Origin: Nocardioides sp. R-C-SC26
GTDB taxonomy: Bacteria > Actinomycetota > Actinomycetes > Propionibacteriales > Nocardioidaceae
DNA: 64,000 nt
Reading direction: 5' to 3'
Assembly: GCF_021246465.1 (NCBI RefSeq)
Contig: NZ_JAHRHK010000001.1
Span: 1 to 64,000, forward strand
Shown here: piece by piece, positions 8,422 through 18,018 of the stretch
Numbering within the stretch: position 1 is the first letter of the stretch
Layout: each line of letters begins with the position of its first letter
Position numbers and translations under genes: made by a program
The notes under the pieces: generated by a model
The model's database searches: none
What the model was told of the DNA's origin: nothing
Seen by the model: only the letters and a program-made list of their open reading frames with translations

Positions 8422-9723
8422 ATGCAGAAGGTGGGAACGACCCGCACGTTGGCGACCGACACCGACGGCGAGGGGCGCGTGACGTCGCGCGTTCGGCGCA
8501 CGGTGCTGCCCGGTGGCCTGCGGATCATCACCGAGGAGATGGCGGGAGTCCGGTCGGCCTCCGTGGGGGTGTTCGTCGGCGTCGGATCGCGCGACGAGTC
8601 CGACTCGCTGCACGGGTGCTCGCACTTCCTGGAGCATCTGCTGTTCAAGGGCACCGCCGAGCGCTCGGCCCTGGATCTCTCGATCTCGCTCGACGAGGTC
8701 GGCGGTGAGGTCAACGCCTTCACCGCGAAGGAGTACACGTGCTTCCACGCGCGCGTGCTGGACGACGACCTGCCGCTCGCCATCGACGTCCTCGGCGACA
8801 TGCTGACCTCCTCGCTCATCACCACCGCCGACGTCGACGCCGAGCGCGAGGTGATCCTCGATGAGATCGCCATGCACGACGACGATCCCGACGACGTCGT
8901 GCACAACCTGCTCGCCGGTCTCGCGTGGGGCGAGAAGTCGCCGTTGGGACGCCCGATCGCGGGCACCGAGGAGTCGATCGCCGCGATGCGCCGTGATCAG
9001 GTGCTCCGCTTCTACCGCCGGCACTACCGACCTCATCGGATGGTCGTCGCAGCCGCCGGCAGTCTCTCCCACGCCGATGTCGTCCGACGTGTGCGCGCGG
9101 CATTCTCCCGCCGCGGCTTCCTCGACGTCGAGAGCCCCGAGCCCACTCGCCGTCGCCTGACCCGGCAGCCGATCCGGGGCGGCCAGGCGGCCGTACGCCG
9201 ACCGTTCGAGCAGGTCAACGTCGTGCTCGCACACGAGGCGATCGCTCGCGGCGATCATCGACGATTCGCACTCGGCGTCCTCAACACGGCACTCGGCGGC
9301 GGCACGTCGTCCCGGCTGTTCCAGGAGGTTCGCGAGCGGCGTGGCCTGGCCTACTCCGTCTACTCCTTCGCCTCGCACTACGCCGACTCCGGACTGCTCG
9401 GTGTCGCGGTCGGTTGTCTGCCGAACCGGCTCGACGACGTCCTCACGGTGGTGCGCGCAGAACTCGCCCACGTCGCGGAGGCGGGCATCGACGCCGACGA
9501 GCTGGCTCGTGGTCAGGGTCAACTCCGCGGTGGCCTGGTGCTCGGGCTCGAGGACTCCGCGTCGCGGATGAGTCGTCTCGGCAAGTCCGAGCTGATGCAG
9601 GAGCCGTTGCTCGCGATCGACGAGGTGCTCGCGCGCATCGATGCCGTCACGCTCGAGCAGGTCGCCGACGTCGCGGGCGACGTGCTGCGGCGCCCTGAGC
9701 TCCTGGCCGTCGTCGGACCGTAA
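8422..9723 (+). CDS. M16B family zinc peptidase
   Basis: A 433-residue insulinase-like (processing peptidase) metalloprotease. The inverted zinc motif HFLEH (His68, Glu71, His72) is followed 77 residues later by the third ligand Glu148 in EREVILDEIAMHDDDP. The C-terminal half contains the M16_C pattern ERRGLAYSVYSFASHYADSG. ATG 8422 has GGGGGG as ribosome site; in-frame codons upstream come from the palindromic repeat and are not coding. The position directly after pnp and before dapB is conserved in actinobacteria. No signal peptide, so probably cytoplasmic. Exact substrate unknown. Confidence 0.9.
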   Translation: MQKVGTTRTLATDTDGEGRVTSRVRRTVLPGGLRIITEEMAGVRSASVGVFVGVGSRDESDSLHGCSHFLEHLLFKGTAERSALDLSISLDEVGGEVNAFTAKEYTCFHARVLDDDLPLAIDVLGDMLTSSLITTADVDAEREVILDEIAMHDDDPDDVVHNLLAGLAWGEKSPLGRPIAGTEESIAAMRRDQVLRFYRRHYRPHRMVVAAAGSLSHADVVRRVRAAFSRRGFLDVESPEPTRRRLTRQPIRGGQAAVRRPFEQVNVVLAHEAIARGDHRRFALGVLNTALGGGTSSRLFQEVRERRGLAYSVYSFASHYADSGLLGVAVGCLPNRLDDVLTVVRAELAHVAEAGIDADELARGQGQLRGGLVLGLEDSASRMSRLGKSELMQEPLLAIDEVLARIDAVTLEQVADVAGDVLRRPELLAVVGP

Positions 9724-9727
9724 ACGC

Positions 9728-9752
9728 GGGATCGCTCGTTCCTCGCGATCCC
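9728..9752 (+). terminator. Hairpin after M16 peptidase gene
   Basis: Arms GGGATCGC and GCGATCCC (8 bp) separated by 9 nt, starting 5 bp after the stop codon. There is no T run, so it may be a weak or Rho-assisted end for the pnp-side transcript. Confidence 0.45.
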
Positions 9753-9850
9753 TGTGGGCTTCACCTGCGACGGTCTCGTCACGCTCCGCCGCCCCTTCGT
9801 CCCTCAGGCGCGGTCGCTGCTCGACCACCGATGGTCGCCGGTTCGCGAGC

Positions 9851-11215
<1,365 letters not shown>

Positions 11216-11261
11216 GCATGGTGCGCCTTCCGAGCAGCCGGCGAGCTCGCCCCGGACGGCG

Positions 11262-12014
11262 CTAGTTGTAGTCGGGGCAGGTCGTCTGGAGAGGCTGCTC
11301 GCGGAATGCGCTCAGCACCAGGTCGCGCATCGCGGCGTCGTCCAGTTCGTCGAGGTGGCTGACCTCCCGACCCGGGCATCGCTCCTGCACCGCGAGGTTC
11401 AGGGCGCCGTCGAGTGGGATGGCGCCCCAGGTCTCATCGGTGCTGTAGAGGTGCACCCAGTCGAGGTCTCCTGGCGTGTCGTCGCCGTCATTGAGGTGGC
11501 GCAGGAATGCGGAGCCGAAGAGCATGTCCCGGCAGGCCGCGAACATCGCGCAGACGTACGCCGTGTTGTCGCCGTAGTGGGGGCCGCCGAGCGAGACGGC
11601 CACGCGCACGACGTCGAGTCCGCCGCCGTACTTGATGTAGTGGCGCATCGCCAGGGCCCCCTGGGAATAGCCGAGCAACATCACCTGGTCGGCGCCGGTG
11701 CGCTCCTGGATCTCCTCTACGTGCGTGGCGATCGTGGCGGCCGATGTCGCGATCGGTGCCGTTCCCGGTAGGAGCAGTCCGTCGAGCGCCATAGTGCTGA
11801 CGTCGAGGCCCCGGGCTCGCAGCCATGACGCGAGGTCGTCGAGGCCTGAACGGGAGCCGAACGTTCCGTTGACCACGAGCACGGGCGGACGCTCGGAGGC
11901 TGTTGCCGCAGACACGTCGGCGTGGGCCGTCGCGCTCGGGGAGGAGACGAGCGTGGAGGTCGCGACCGCAGTCGCAACGATGGGCACCCATCGAAGTAAT
12001 GATCTGTACGTCAT
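11262..12014 (-). CDS. Secreted lipase/esterase, alpha/beta hydrolase
   Basis: A 250-residue exported hydrolase. Residues 1-33 form a Sec signal peptide (Arg8, a hydrophobic VPIVATAVATSTLV core, cleavage near AHA-D). The mature part begins with PPVLVVNGTFG, the oxyanion region of Streptomyces-type triacylglycerol lipases, and has the nucleophile elbow GYSQG. Four Cys in the second half could form disulfides, as expected outside the cell. It lies downstream of azlD on the same strand with a 45-bp gap. Natural substrate unknown; lipase class 2 is the closest family by motif. Confidence 0.78.
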   Translation of the reverse strand: MTYRSLLRWVPIVATAVATSTLVSSPSATAHADVSAATASERPPVLVVNGTFGSRSGLDDLASWLRARGLDVSTMALDGLLLPGTAPIATSAATIATHVEEIQERTGADQVMLLGYSQGALAMRHYIKYGGGLDVVRVAVSLGGPHYGDNTAYVCAMFAACRDMLFGSAFLRHLNDGDDTPGDLDWVHLYSTDETWGAIPLDGALNLAVQERCPGREVSHLDELDDAAMRDLVLSAFREQPLQTTCPDYN

Positions 12015-12059
12015 TGTCGCAGTGTGGGTCTCGTCGCACCGTCGCGCAAGGGGTGCGGC

Positions 12060-12368
12060 TCAACCCAGGAGTCGCAGCAGTGCCGCGAATCCCGCTGCGC
12101 CGAAGACGACCACGAGGAACGGCGCACGACGCCAGAGCAGGAGCACGGCGAACGCGAGCGCCGCGGCACGGGCATCGAGTGTGAGCGTGCCGTGGCTGGT
12201 CGCCACGACCTGAACGGCGATGAGTGCCGCGAGAAGGGCGACGGGGATGAGGTCGGCGACGCGGGCGACGACGGGCCGGTCCAGTACCGACGTCGGCACC
12301 GAGAGCCCGGCCAGCTTCAGCAGGTAGCACCCCAGGCCCGCCGCCAGCACCGCTGCCCACACGCTCAT
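12060..12368 (-). CDS. azlD: AzlD family small membrane protein
   Basis: A 102-residue protein with about four hydrophobic segments and the AzlD pattern (YLLKLAG near the N-terminus, RVADLIPVALLAALIAVQ in the middle, LLLWRRAPFLVVV at the end). With AzlC it forms a two-component exporter; related pairs move branched-chain amino acids or methionine. The ATG at 12368 overlaps the stop of a repeat-encoded micro-ORF by 4 nt (ATGA), so translation is likely coupled to the chain starting in azlC. Confidence 0.85.
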   Translation of the reverse strand: MSVWAAVLAAGLGCYLLKLAGLSVPTSVLDRPVVARVADLIPVALLAALIAVQVVATSHGTLTLDARAAALAFAVLLLWRRAPFLVVVFGAAGFAALLRLLG

Positions 12369-12439
12369 CCGGGGTCCCTGCGGGCTTGTTCGGTGGAGGA
12401 GCGGAGCGGGGGAGGCGAAGAAGGTCGTGGGGTGGTCAT
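12365..12439 (-). CDS. Repeat-encoded micro-ORF 2 (24 codons)
   Basis: Second of two identical 24-codon reading frames produced by a 71-bp tandem repeat between azlC and azlD. It begins MTTPRPSSPPPL and ends in TEQARRDPG, the same last residues as AzlC. The ATG overlaps the stop of micro-ORF 1 (ATGA) and its own stop overlaps the azlD ATG in the same way. The peptide is Pro/Ser/Arg-rich with no known domain. More likely a translational bridge than a functional product. Confidence 0.5.
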   Translation of the reverse strand: MTTPRPSSPPPLRSSTEQARRDPG

Positions 12440-12546
12440 CCGGGGTCCCTGCGGGCTTGTTCGGTGGAGGAGCGGAGCGGGGGAGGCGAAGAAGGTCGTG
12501 GGGTGGTCATCCGGGGTCCCTGCGGGCTTGTTCGGTGGAGGAGCGG
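12366..12546. repeat. 71-bp tandem repeat, 2.5 copies, at azlC-azlD junction
   Basis: Two full identical 71-bp units (12366-12436 and 12437-12507) and a third 39-bp partial unit (12508-12546) that forms the 3' end of azlC. The unit length is 75 minus 4: each unit holds a 24-codon frame plus stop, overlapping the next start by 4 nt. Exact identity of the units suggests recent duplication. Confidence 0.95.
12436..12510 (-). CDS. Repeat-encoded micro-ORF 1 (24 codons)
   Basis: First of two identical 24-codon frames. Its ATG at 12510 overlaps the azlC stop (GGATGA), and its stop overlaps the ATG of micro-ORF 2. Same peptide as micro-ORF 2, beginning MTTPRPSSPPPL. No separate ribosome site is evident, so it would be read by ribosomes finishing azlC. 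Confidence 0.5.
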   Translation of the reverse strand: MTTPRPSSPPPLRSSTEQARRDPG

Positions 12547-13247
12547 GGCGTGACCAGCACGCCCGCGAGCAGTGCCACCCCGCCGGCCACCAGCACCGGC
12601 ACGCCCGCGGTCGTGAAGGGAACGACGCCGAGGGCGACAGCGGCCGCGAGCACGGCGACGACACGCGCGAGCGGCTGGTCCAGCCGGGGCCACAGCAGGG
12701 CGAGGAATGCCGCGCCGACAGCGGCGTCCAGGCCGTAGTCGCGAGGGTCGCCGAGCGCCTCGCCGCCGAGTGCGCCGACCAGTGTCGCGAGATTCCAGAG
12801 AGCGAAGATCGAGATTCCGGTCGTGAGGAAGCCGGTACGGGCGAGCGCACGGTCGGGCCGGGTGACCGTCATCGCCGTGGACTCATCGATCACCAGGTGG
12901 GCGGCGGCCCACCTCCGAGGGCCCCGCCAGCCGAGCAGGGGAGCGAGTCGCAGTCCGTAGAGGGTGTTGCGGGTGCCGAGCAACAACGCGGTGAACGCAC
13001 CGGCGATCGGAGCTCCACCCGAGGCGATCACGCCGACCATCGCGAACTGTGAGGCGCCGGTGAACATCAGCAGCGACAGAGCGCACGTCTGGGCGACGTT
13101 CAGTCCGCTCGCCACGCCCACGGCGCCGAACGAGACACCGTAGGCGCCGGTGGCCAGGCCGACGGCGAGGCTGTCGCGCACGACGCCGCGCCGCGCCTCG
13201 ACGCTGTCGAGTGGCGAGGGGTCGCCGGCGGCGCGAGCCTCAGGCAT
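12507..13247 (-). CDS. azlC: AzlC family permease
   Basis: A 246-residue integral membrane protein, the large subunit of the AzlC-AzlD exporter. Family features: SLAVGLATGAYGVSFGAVGVASGL, MFTGASQFAMVGVIASGGAP, LLGTRNTLYGLRLAPLLGWRG and the conserved acidic HLVIDESTAMT. The last 13 residues (ending TEQARRDPG) come from the partial third copy of the 71-bp repeat and are probably not native to the family. The ATG overlaps the end of the upstream GNAT gene by 8 nt. Confidence 0.9.
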   Translation of the reverse strand: MPEARAAGDPSPLDSVEARRGVVRDSLAVGLATGAYGVSFGAVGVASGLNVAQTCALSLLMFTGASQFAMVGVIASGGAPIAGAFTALLLGTRNTLYGLRLAPLLGWRGPRRWAAAHLVIDESTAMTVTRPDRALARTGFLTTGISIFALWNLATLVGALGGEALGDPRDYGLDAAVGAAFLALLWPRLDQPLARVVAVLAAAVALGVVPFTTAGVPVLVAGGVALLAGVLVTPRSSTEQARRDPG

Positions 13248-13812
13248 CGATGAGCGCGGTGTGCAGGCGCACCTGCTTGACCTGGGTACTCCCGGTGCCG
13301 TCGAGGTCGAGTTCGCGGTGGGCGGCGTCAGGTCCCCATCCGGCCGCCGTCAGGAAGGCACGGCGTGCGTCGTCGCCGCTGAGTACCCAGGTCACGGCCC
13401 GGGTGAAGCGATCGGCCGCGAGGGTGTCGGCGACCGCTTGCAGCAGACGCGAGCCGTGTCCGGCGCCCTGCTCGTCGGGGAGCACCATCAGGTCGGCCAG
13501 CTCGCCGTCCGCGATCGGGTCGCAGTCGGGGTCGGATGCCGGCACCGTGACGGCGAAGCCGACGACCCGGTTGCGCTCCAGTGCGACCAGCACCCGGTTG
13601 CGGGCATCTGCCGGGCGCGTGAGCGAGGTCTGCCACGTGGCGGCGAGCGCGTCGACGTCGTCGGGTAGGGCCGACGCGGGCAGCACGTCGGCGAACTGAC
13701 GACGCCACGCCTGCACCTGGACGGCGGCGATCGCGGGGGCGTCGTCGGCCCATGCCACCCGCACCGAGACGTCGGCCGTGGGGCCGCCGGACGCTGCTGA
13801 CCTCGCGCTCAT
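13240..13812 (-). CDS. GNAT family N-acetyltransferase
   Basis: A 190-residue acetyltransferase. Motif A (acetyl-CoA binding) is [25 protein letters not shown], preceded by the strand [10 protein letters not shown]. It is first in the coupled chain GNAT, azlC, two micro-ORFs, azlD. Its ATG lies 7 nt downstream of a TAGTGT box on the - strand and lacks an SD, so it is probably leaderless. It could modify the compound exported by AzlCD or be unrelated; substrate unknown. Confidence 0.8.
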   Translation of the reverse strand: MSARSAASGGPTADVSVRVAWADDAPAIAAVQVQAWRRQFADVLPASALPDDVDALAATWQTSLTRPADARNRVLVALERNRVVGFAVTVPASDPDCDPIADGELADLMVLPDEQGAGHGSRLLQAVADTLAADRFTRAVTWVLSGDDARRAFLTAAGWGPDAAHRELDLDGTGSTQVKQVRLHTALIDA

Positions 13813-13819
13813 GGGCCGG

Positions 13820-13829
13820 ACACTACTGT
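13820..13829. promoter_or_regulatory. Overlapping divergent leaderless -10 boxes
   Basis: The 10-bp stretch ACACTACTGT contains TAGTGT on the - strand (7 nt before the GNAT ATG) and TACTGT on the + strand (7 nt before the aldo/keto reductase ATG), sharing two bases. Both starts lack an SD. Confidence 0.6.
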
Positions 13830-13836
13830 CGTAGGC

Positions 13837-14847
13837 ATGGAGTTTCGTAACCTCGGCGCGAGCGGCCTCCGGGTCTCGGCCATCTCATACGGCAACTGGC
13901 TCACCCACGGCTCCCAGGTCGAGGAGGACGCCGCCACAGCCTGCGTGCGCCGCGCACTCGACGAGGGCATCACCACGTTCGACACCGCGGACGTCTACGC
14001 GAACACGGCTGCCGAGAGCGTGCTCGGTCGGGCTCTGGCCGGAGAACGTCGCGAGGGGCTGGAGATCTTCACCAAGGTCTTTTGGCCCACGGGCCCGGGC
14101 CACCACAACGACCACGGCCTCTCCCGCAAGCACATCATGGAGTCGATCGACGGTTCCTTGAAGCGTCTGGGCACCGACTACGTCGATCTCTACCAGGCCC
14201 ACCGCTACGACCACGAGACGCCGCTGGAGGAGACGATGCTCGCCTTCGCCGACGTCGTGCGGTCGGGCAAGGCGCTCTACATCGGCGTCTCGGAGTGGCG
14301 TGCGGAGGAGATCCGCGCGGCGGCGGCCCTGGCGCGGGAGTTGCGTGTTCCGTTGATCTCGAACCAGCCGCAGTACAGCATGCTCTGGCGCGTCATCGAG
14401 TCTGAGGTCGTGCCCGCGTGCGAGGAGCTCGGCCTCGGTCAGATCGTCTGGTCGCCGATCGCCCAGGGCGTCCTCACCGGGAAGTACCTGCCCGGACAGG
14501 CGCCCCCGGAGGGCTCGCGAGCCACCGATGCCAAGGGTGGGGCCGACATGATCTCCCGGTGGCTCAAGGACGACGTTCTCGAGCGGGTGCAGCGACTCGC
14601 TCCGATCGCGAAGCAGGCGGGCCTGACCCAGGCTCAGCTGGCGGTCGCCTGGACCCTGCAGAACCCGAACGTCTCCTCGGCGATCATCGGCGCCTCGCGG
14701 CCCGAGCAGGTCAGCGACAACGTCAAGGCCGCCGGCGTCCGGCTCGATGCGGATCTGCTCGCCGCCATCGACGAGGTGCTCGACGGCGTCGTCACCGACG
14801 ACCCGGGCAAGACCCAGTCGCCGCGACGCTCGGAGATGTTCGACTGA
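13837..14847 (+). CDS. Aldo/keto reductase (Kv-beta-like)
   Basis: NADPH-dependent oxidoreductase of 336 residues on a TIM barrel. The catalytic tetrad is visible as Asp49, Tyr54, Lys80 (FTKVFWP) and His122 (YQAHR), with the coenzyme motif [13 protein letters not shown] near the C-terminus. The sequence [17 protein letters not shown] is typical of the AKR branch that includes the potassium-channel beta subunits and YghZ-like reductases. The ATG is leaderless (TACTGT 7 nt upstream). Substrate unknown, likely small aldehydes or ketones. Confidence 0.9.
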   Translation: MEFRNLGASGLRVSAISYGNWLTHGSQVEEDAATACVRRALDEGITTFDTADVYANTAAESVLGRALAGERREGLEIFTKVFWPTGPGHHNDHGLSRKHIMESIDGSLKRLGTDYVDLYQAHRYDHETPLEETMLAFADVVRSGKALYIGVSEWRAEEIRAAAALARELRVPLISNQPQYSMLWRVIESEVVPACEELGLGQIVWSPIAQGVLTGKYLPGQAPPEGSRATDAKGGADMISRWLKDDVLERVQRLAPIAKQAGLTQAQLAVAWTLQNPNVSSAIIGASRPEQVSDNVKAAGVRLDADLLAAIDEVLDGVVTDDPGKTQSPRRSEMFD

Positions 14848-14862
14848 TCGCAGGGTCGCGGG

Positions 14863-14894
14863 ACCTACCGCTGGGCGGGCGCTCAGCGGTAGGT
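14863..14894. terminator. Bidirectional terminator hairpin
   Basis: Arms ACCTACCGCTG and CAGCGGTAGGT (11 bp) with a 10-nt loop sit between the converging aldo/keto reductase and DUF3043 genes. The right arm includes the last codons of the DUF3043 gene. No T run on either side. Confidence 0.55.
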
Positions 14895-15434
14895 GTCGGG
14901 CAGGGCCTCGCCGATCTTGACCCGTGCCTTGGGCAGCCGCATGAACTTCATCTGCATCGACCGGGTGACCGCGTAGTACGTGGTGCCCTTCAGCGGCTCA
15001 TCGGGGAAGCGCTCCGCGAGCTGGCGTCGCATGCGCCTGCGCATGAGGACCAAATCGATGATCAGCACCACGAAGAGCGGGATCACCAGGGTCGGCAAGA
15101 ACAACGAGACGATCATCAGCGGAATGACGACCTCGGCGAAGGAGAACCGGCTGTCGACGAAGTCGCGGATGAAGCGCCGCGCCGGGCCCTTGTCGCGGGG
15201 GAGCAGGTAGCGCTCATCGCCGGTCTTCATCGCGTCGCGCACCTTGCGGCTGTGCTCCGACCGCAGTTCGCGCTGGCGGGCGGCGAGCTCCTTGCGGGTG
15301 CGCGGAGTCTTGGCGCGCGCCTTCGCTGCCGCCTCGGCCTCCTTGCGTGTGGGGGTCGGGCGACCTTTCCCGCCCTCCTTCGCCGGCATGTCAGAGGCGT
15401 TGCTGGTGGACTCGGACTTGTTGCGACGGAACAC
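14883..15434 (-). CDS. DUF3043 membrane protein
   Basis: A 183-residue actinobacterial protein of unknown function. Residues 1-75 are highly charged (Lys/Arg/Glu-rich, with RTRKELAARQRELRSEHSRKVRDAM); two adjacent hydrophobic segments follow (about 98-130, AEVVIPLMIVSLFLPTLVIP and VLIIDLVL), then a basic stretch and a conserved tail. The pattern KTGDERYLLPRDKGPARRFIRD is typical of DUF3043. Start GTG at 15434, without a clear SD. Confidence 0.85.
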   Translation of the reverse strand: MFRRNKSESTSNASDMPAKEGGKGRPTPTRKEAEAAAKARAKTPRTRKELAARQRELRSEHSRKVRDAMKTGDERYLLPRDKGPARRFIRDFVDSRFSFAEVVIPLMIVSLFLPTLVIPLFVVLIIDLVLMRRRMRRQLAERFPDEPLKGTTYYAVTRSMQMKFMRLPKARVKIGEALPDTYR

Positions 15435-15564
15435 GCGGCGCTGCTTTCGGCGATCGGGAGTAGTGCAGACGGATGACGGAACCGCAGCCTACCGACCCGA
15501 TCCGGACGTCGAGCCGGCCTGCCACAATCGGCACGGCCGAGAGGCACGAGGAGGATGCGCACCG

Positions 15565-16725
15565 ATGACCCCGACCACCGAACCGCGCCGCCGCAGAGCG
15601 GGGATCGACCGGTACGGCGTGCTCGAAGGCCCGCCCCGGCCCGAGCTCAGCGCCATCGTGGAACTCGCCGCTCGGGTGTGCGACACGCCGAAGGCCGTCA
15701 TCACAGTGCACACCGAGCACGACCAGCACCACATCGCGGCGTTCGGGATGGAGCCGGAGATCTGCCGACGCGAGGACTCGATCTGCTCCTACGTCCTCGA
15801 CGAGGACTCACCGGTCGTGATCCCCGACCTCACGTTGGATTCGCGCTTCCACGACCACCCGATCGTCACCGGCGAGATCGGCGAGGTGCGGTTCTATGCC
15901 TCGCATCGTCTCGTCACGCCCACCGACGTCGTGATCGGCACGCTGTGCGTGTTCGCCGACGAGCCGCGCGAGCTCGACGACGACCAGGTCCTGGCTCTCT
16001 CGACGCTGGCCGAACGCATCGTCGACGTCTTGGAGCTGGCACTGACCTCCGACGAGCTGGCCTCCTCCAACGAGCGGCTGGCGACCTTCGCAGGCAGAGT
16101 CAGCCACGACCTGAAGTCGCCGCTGACCAGCATCTCGATGTCGTTGGAGCTGCTTCAGGAGCAGCTGGCCGACGTTCCCGACGGAGCGGCGATCGCCAGC
16201 CTGGTCGAGCGCGCCATCCGAGGCTCGCGCCGGATGGCCGACCTCATCGACGACGCGCTGGCCTACGCGAGTCTCGGTGGGCGCGTGACGCGGACCCAGG
16301 TCGATCTCGACGCGATCGTGGACGACGTCCTGGTCGACGTTGCCGGCTCGGTCGGCGACGCCGAGATCTCGCGCGGCTACCTACCCGAGGTGACGGGCGA
16401 CCCCCAGCAGCTGCGGTCGGTGCTGCAGAACCTTCTCGACAACGCGGCCAAGTACGGTGCCGGCGACCGACGTCTGGCGCTGCGGATCGATGCCGAGAAG
16501 GTCGAGGGGGCCTGGCGGATCACCGTCGCCGACAACGGCCCGGGCATCCCGGTGGAGGCGCGTGCCCGCGTCTTCCAGCCGCGGGTGCGCCTCCACGACG
16601 ACTCCCGCGGGCTCGGGATCGGACTCGACACCGTCCGCCGTGTCGTCGAGGCGCACGGCGGCGCCATCGGCGTCACCGAGACGCCGGGCGGCGGGGCGAC
16701 GGTCTGGTTCGACCTGCCCGCCTGA
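15565..16725 (+). CDS. GAF-domain sensor histidine kinase
   Basis: A soluble 386-residue kinase with no membrane segment. An N-terminal GAF domain (about 25-160, with the GAF-kinase pattern REDSICSYVL and VIPDLTLDSRF) is followed by a HisKA dimer domain with the phospho-acceptor in RVSHDLKSPLTSI (His181) and an HATPase domain with N-box LQNLLDNAAKYG, G1 ADNGPGIP and G2 GLGIGL. Start ATG 15565 with GAGGAGG upstream. No response regulator is adjacent, so it is an orphan kinase, possibly sensing a ligand or redox state through GAF. Confidence 0.88.
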   Translation: MTPTTEPRRRRAGIDRYGVLEGPPRPELSAIVELAARVCDTPKAVITVHTEHDQHHIAAFGMEPEICRREDSICSYVLDEDSPVVIPDLTLDSRFHDHPIVTGEIGEVRFYASHRLVTPTDVVIGTLCVFADEPRELDDDQVLALSTLAERIVDVLELALTSDELASSNERLATFAGRVSHDLKSPLTSISMSLELLQEQLADVPDGAAIASLVERAIRGSRRMADLIDDALAYASLGGRVTRTQVDLDAIVDDVLVDVAGSVGDAEISRGYLPEVTGDPQQLRSVLQNLLDNAAKYGAGDRRLALRIDAEKVEGAWRITVADNGPGIPVEARARVFQPRVRLHDDSRGLGIGLDTVRRVVEAHGGAIGVTETPGGGATVWFDLPA

Positions 16726-16740
16726 CCTGGGCCCGACTCG

Positions 16741-17916
16741 TCAGTCGCGAGCGGTCTTCCCCGGTAGGTCGAGCATCCGCTGGAGCGCCACAAGCGCCTC
16801 GCGCTCGGTGTCGGGGTCGACCTCGATCCGGTTCACCACGATGCCGTCGACCAGGCTCTCCAGCGCCCAGACCAGGTGCGGGAGGTCGATGCGGTTCATC
16901 GTCGAGCAGTAGCAGACATCGCGGTCGAGGAAGACGATCCTCTTGTCCGGGTGCGCCGTCGCCAGCCGCTGAACCAGGTTCAGCTCGGTACCGATCGCCC
17001 ATGAGCTGCCGGGCTCTGCCGCCTCGATCGTGTTGATGATGAATTCCGTGGACCCCACGTAGTCGGCCTTCAACACGACCTCGTGCTGGCACTCGGGGTG
17101 CACCAGGATGTTGATCTCGGGAGTCGCGGCACGGAGCTCGTCGACGACGTCAGGGGAGAACCGCCCGTGCACCGAGCAGTGGCCCTTCCACAGGATCATC
17201 CGGGCGTTCTGGAGCTCCTCGACTGTCAGTCCTCCGCCGGGCAGCAGCGGGTTCCACACCACGCAGTCCTCGAGGGAGTACCCCAGCTGCAGGACCGCCG
17301 TGTTGCGCCCCAGGTGTTGGTCGGGCAGGAAGAGCACCTTGGTGTCGGGTCCCTTCTGCTCGAAGGCCCACTCCAGAGCGACCTCGGCATTGGAGGAGGT
17401 GCACACGGCGCCGCCGTTGCGGCCGCAGAACGCCTTGATGTCGGCGGAGGAGTTCATGTACGTCACGGGCACCACGACGTCCTGCAGCCCGGCTTCGGCG
17501 AGTGCGGCCCAGGCCTTCTCGACCTGGAAGAGGCGAGCCATGTCGGCCATCGAGCAACCCGCCGCGAGGTCGGGCAGGATCACCTGCTGATCAGGGCCGG
17601 TGAGGATGTCGGCCGACTCGGCCATGAAGTGCACGCCGCAGAACACGACGAACTCGGCGTCCGGCCGTGCCGCGGCGTCGCGGGCGAGCTTGAAGGAGTC
17701 GCCGGTGACGTCGGCGAACTGGATGACCTCGTCGCGCTGGTAGTGGTGCCCGAGCACGAACACGCGCTCGCCGAGGGCGTCCTTGGCGGCCCGCGCACGG
17801 GCGACGAGATCGGGGTCGGAGGCCGCCGGCAGGTCTCCGGGGCAGTCGACACCACGCTCCGACGCGCGGTCGACGCCGCGCCCGAGGGGGAGGAGGGGAA
17901 GGTCGACGGTCGTCAT
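16741..17916 (-). CDS. nadA: Quinolinate synthase
   Basis: A [4Fe-4S] enzyme that condenses iminoaspartate with dihydroxyacetone phosphate to quinolinate in NAD synthesis, 391 residues. Features: FVLGHHYQRDEVIQFADVTGDS, the cluster Cys residues in FCGVHFMAES, WKGHCSVHG and HPECQHEVV, and MNSSADIKAFCGRNGGAVCTSSNA. nadB and nadC, often neighbours, are not next to it. The ATG has no SD but lies 6 nt after a TACGAT box. Confidence 0.95.
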   Translation of the reverse strand: MTTVDLPLLPLGRGVDRASERGVDCPGDLPAASDPDLVARARAAKDALGERVFVLGHHYQRDEVIQFADVTGDSFKLARDAAARPDAEFVVFCGVHFMAESADILTGPDQQVILPDLAAGCSMADMARLFQVEKAWAALAEAGLQDVVVPVTYMNSSADIKAFCGRNGGAVCTSSNAEVALEWAFEQKGPDTKVLFLPDQHLGRNTAVLQLGYSLEDCVVWNPLLPGGGLTVEELQNARMILWKGHCSVHGRFSPDVVDELRAATPEINILVHPECQHEVVLKADYVGSTEFIINTIEAAEPGSSWAIGTELNLVQRLATAHPDKRIVFLDRDVCYCSTMNRIDLPHLVWALESLVDGIVVNRIEVDPDTEREALVALQRMLDLPGKTARD

Positions 17917-17922
17917 GACTGG

Positions 17923-17928
17923 ATCGTA
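17923..17928 (-). promoter_or_regulatory. Leaderless -10 box for nadA
   Basis: TACGAT on the - strand, 6 nt before the nadA ATG; no SD is present. The same hexamer precedes ctaG and the gene at 34218. Confidence 0.55.
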
Positions 17929-18018
17929 TTCTCCGCGTCGTCGGGGTCGCAGGACCGGTGCGTGCGCAGGACCTGTCTCGATCGGCTATCGGGGCCAGAG
18001 GTGCGCCCCGCGCCGTTC

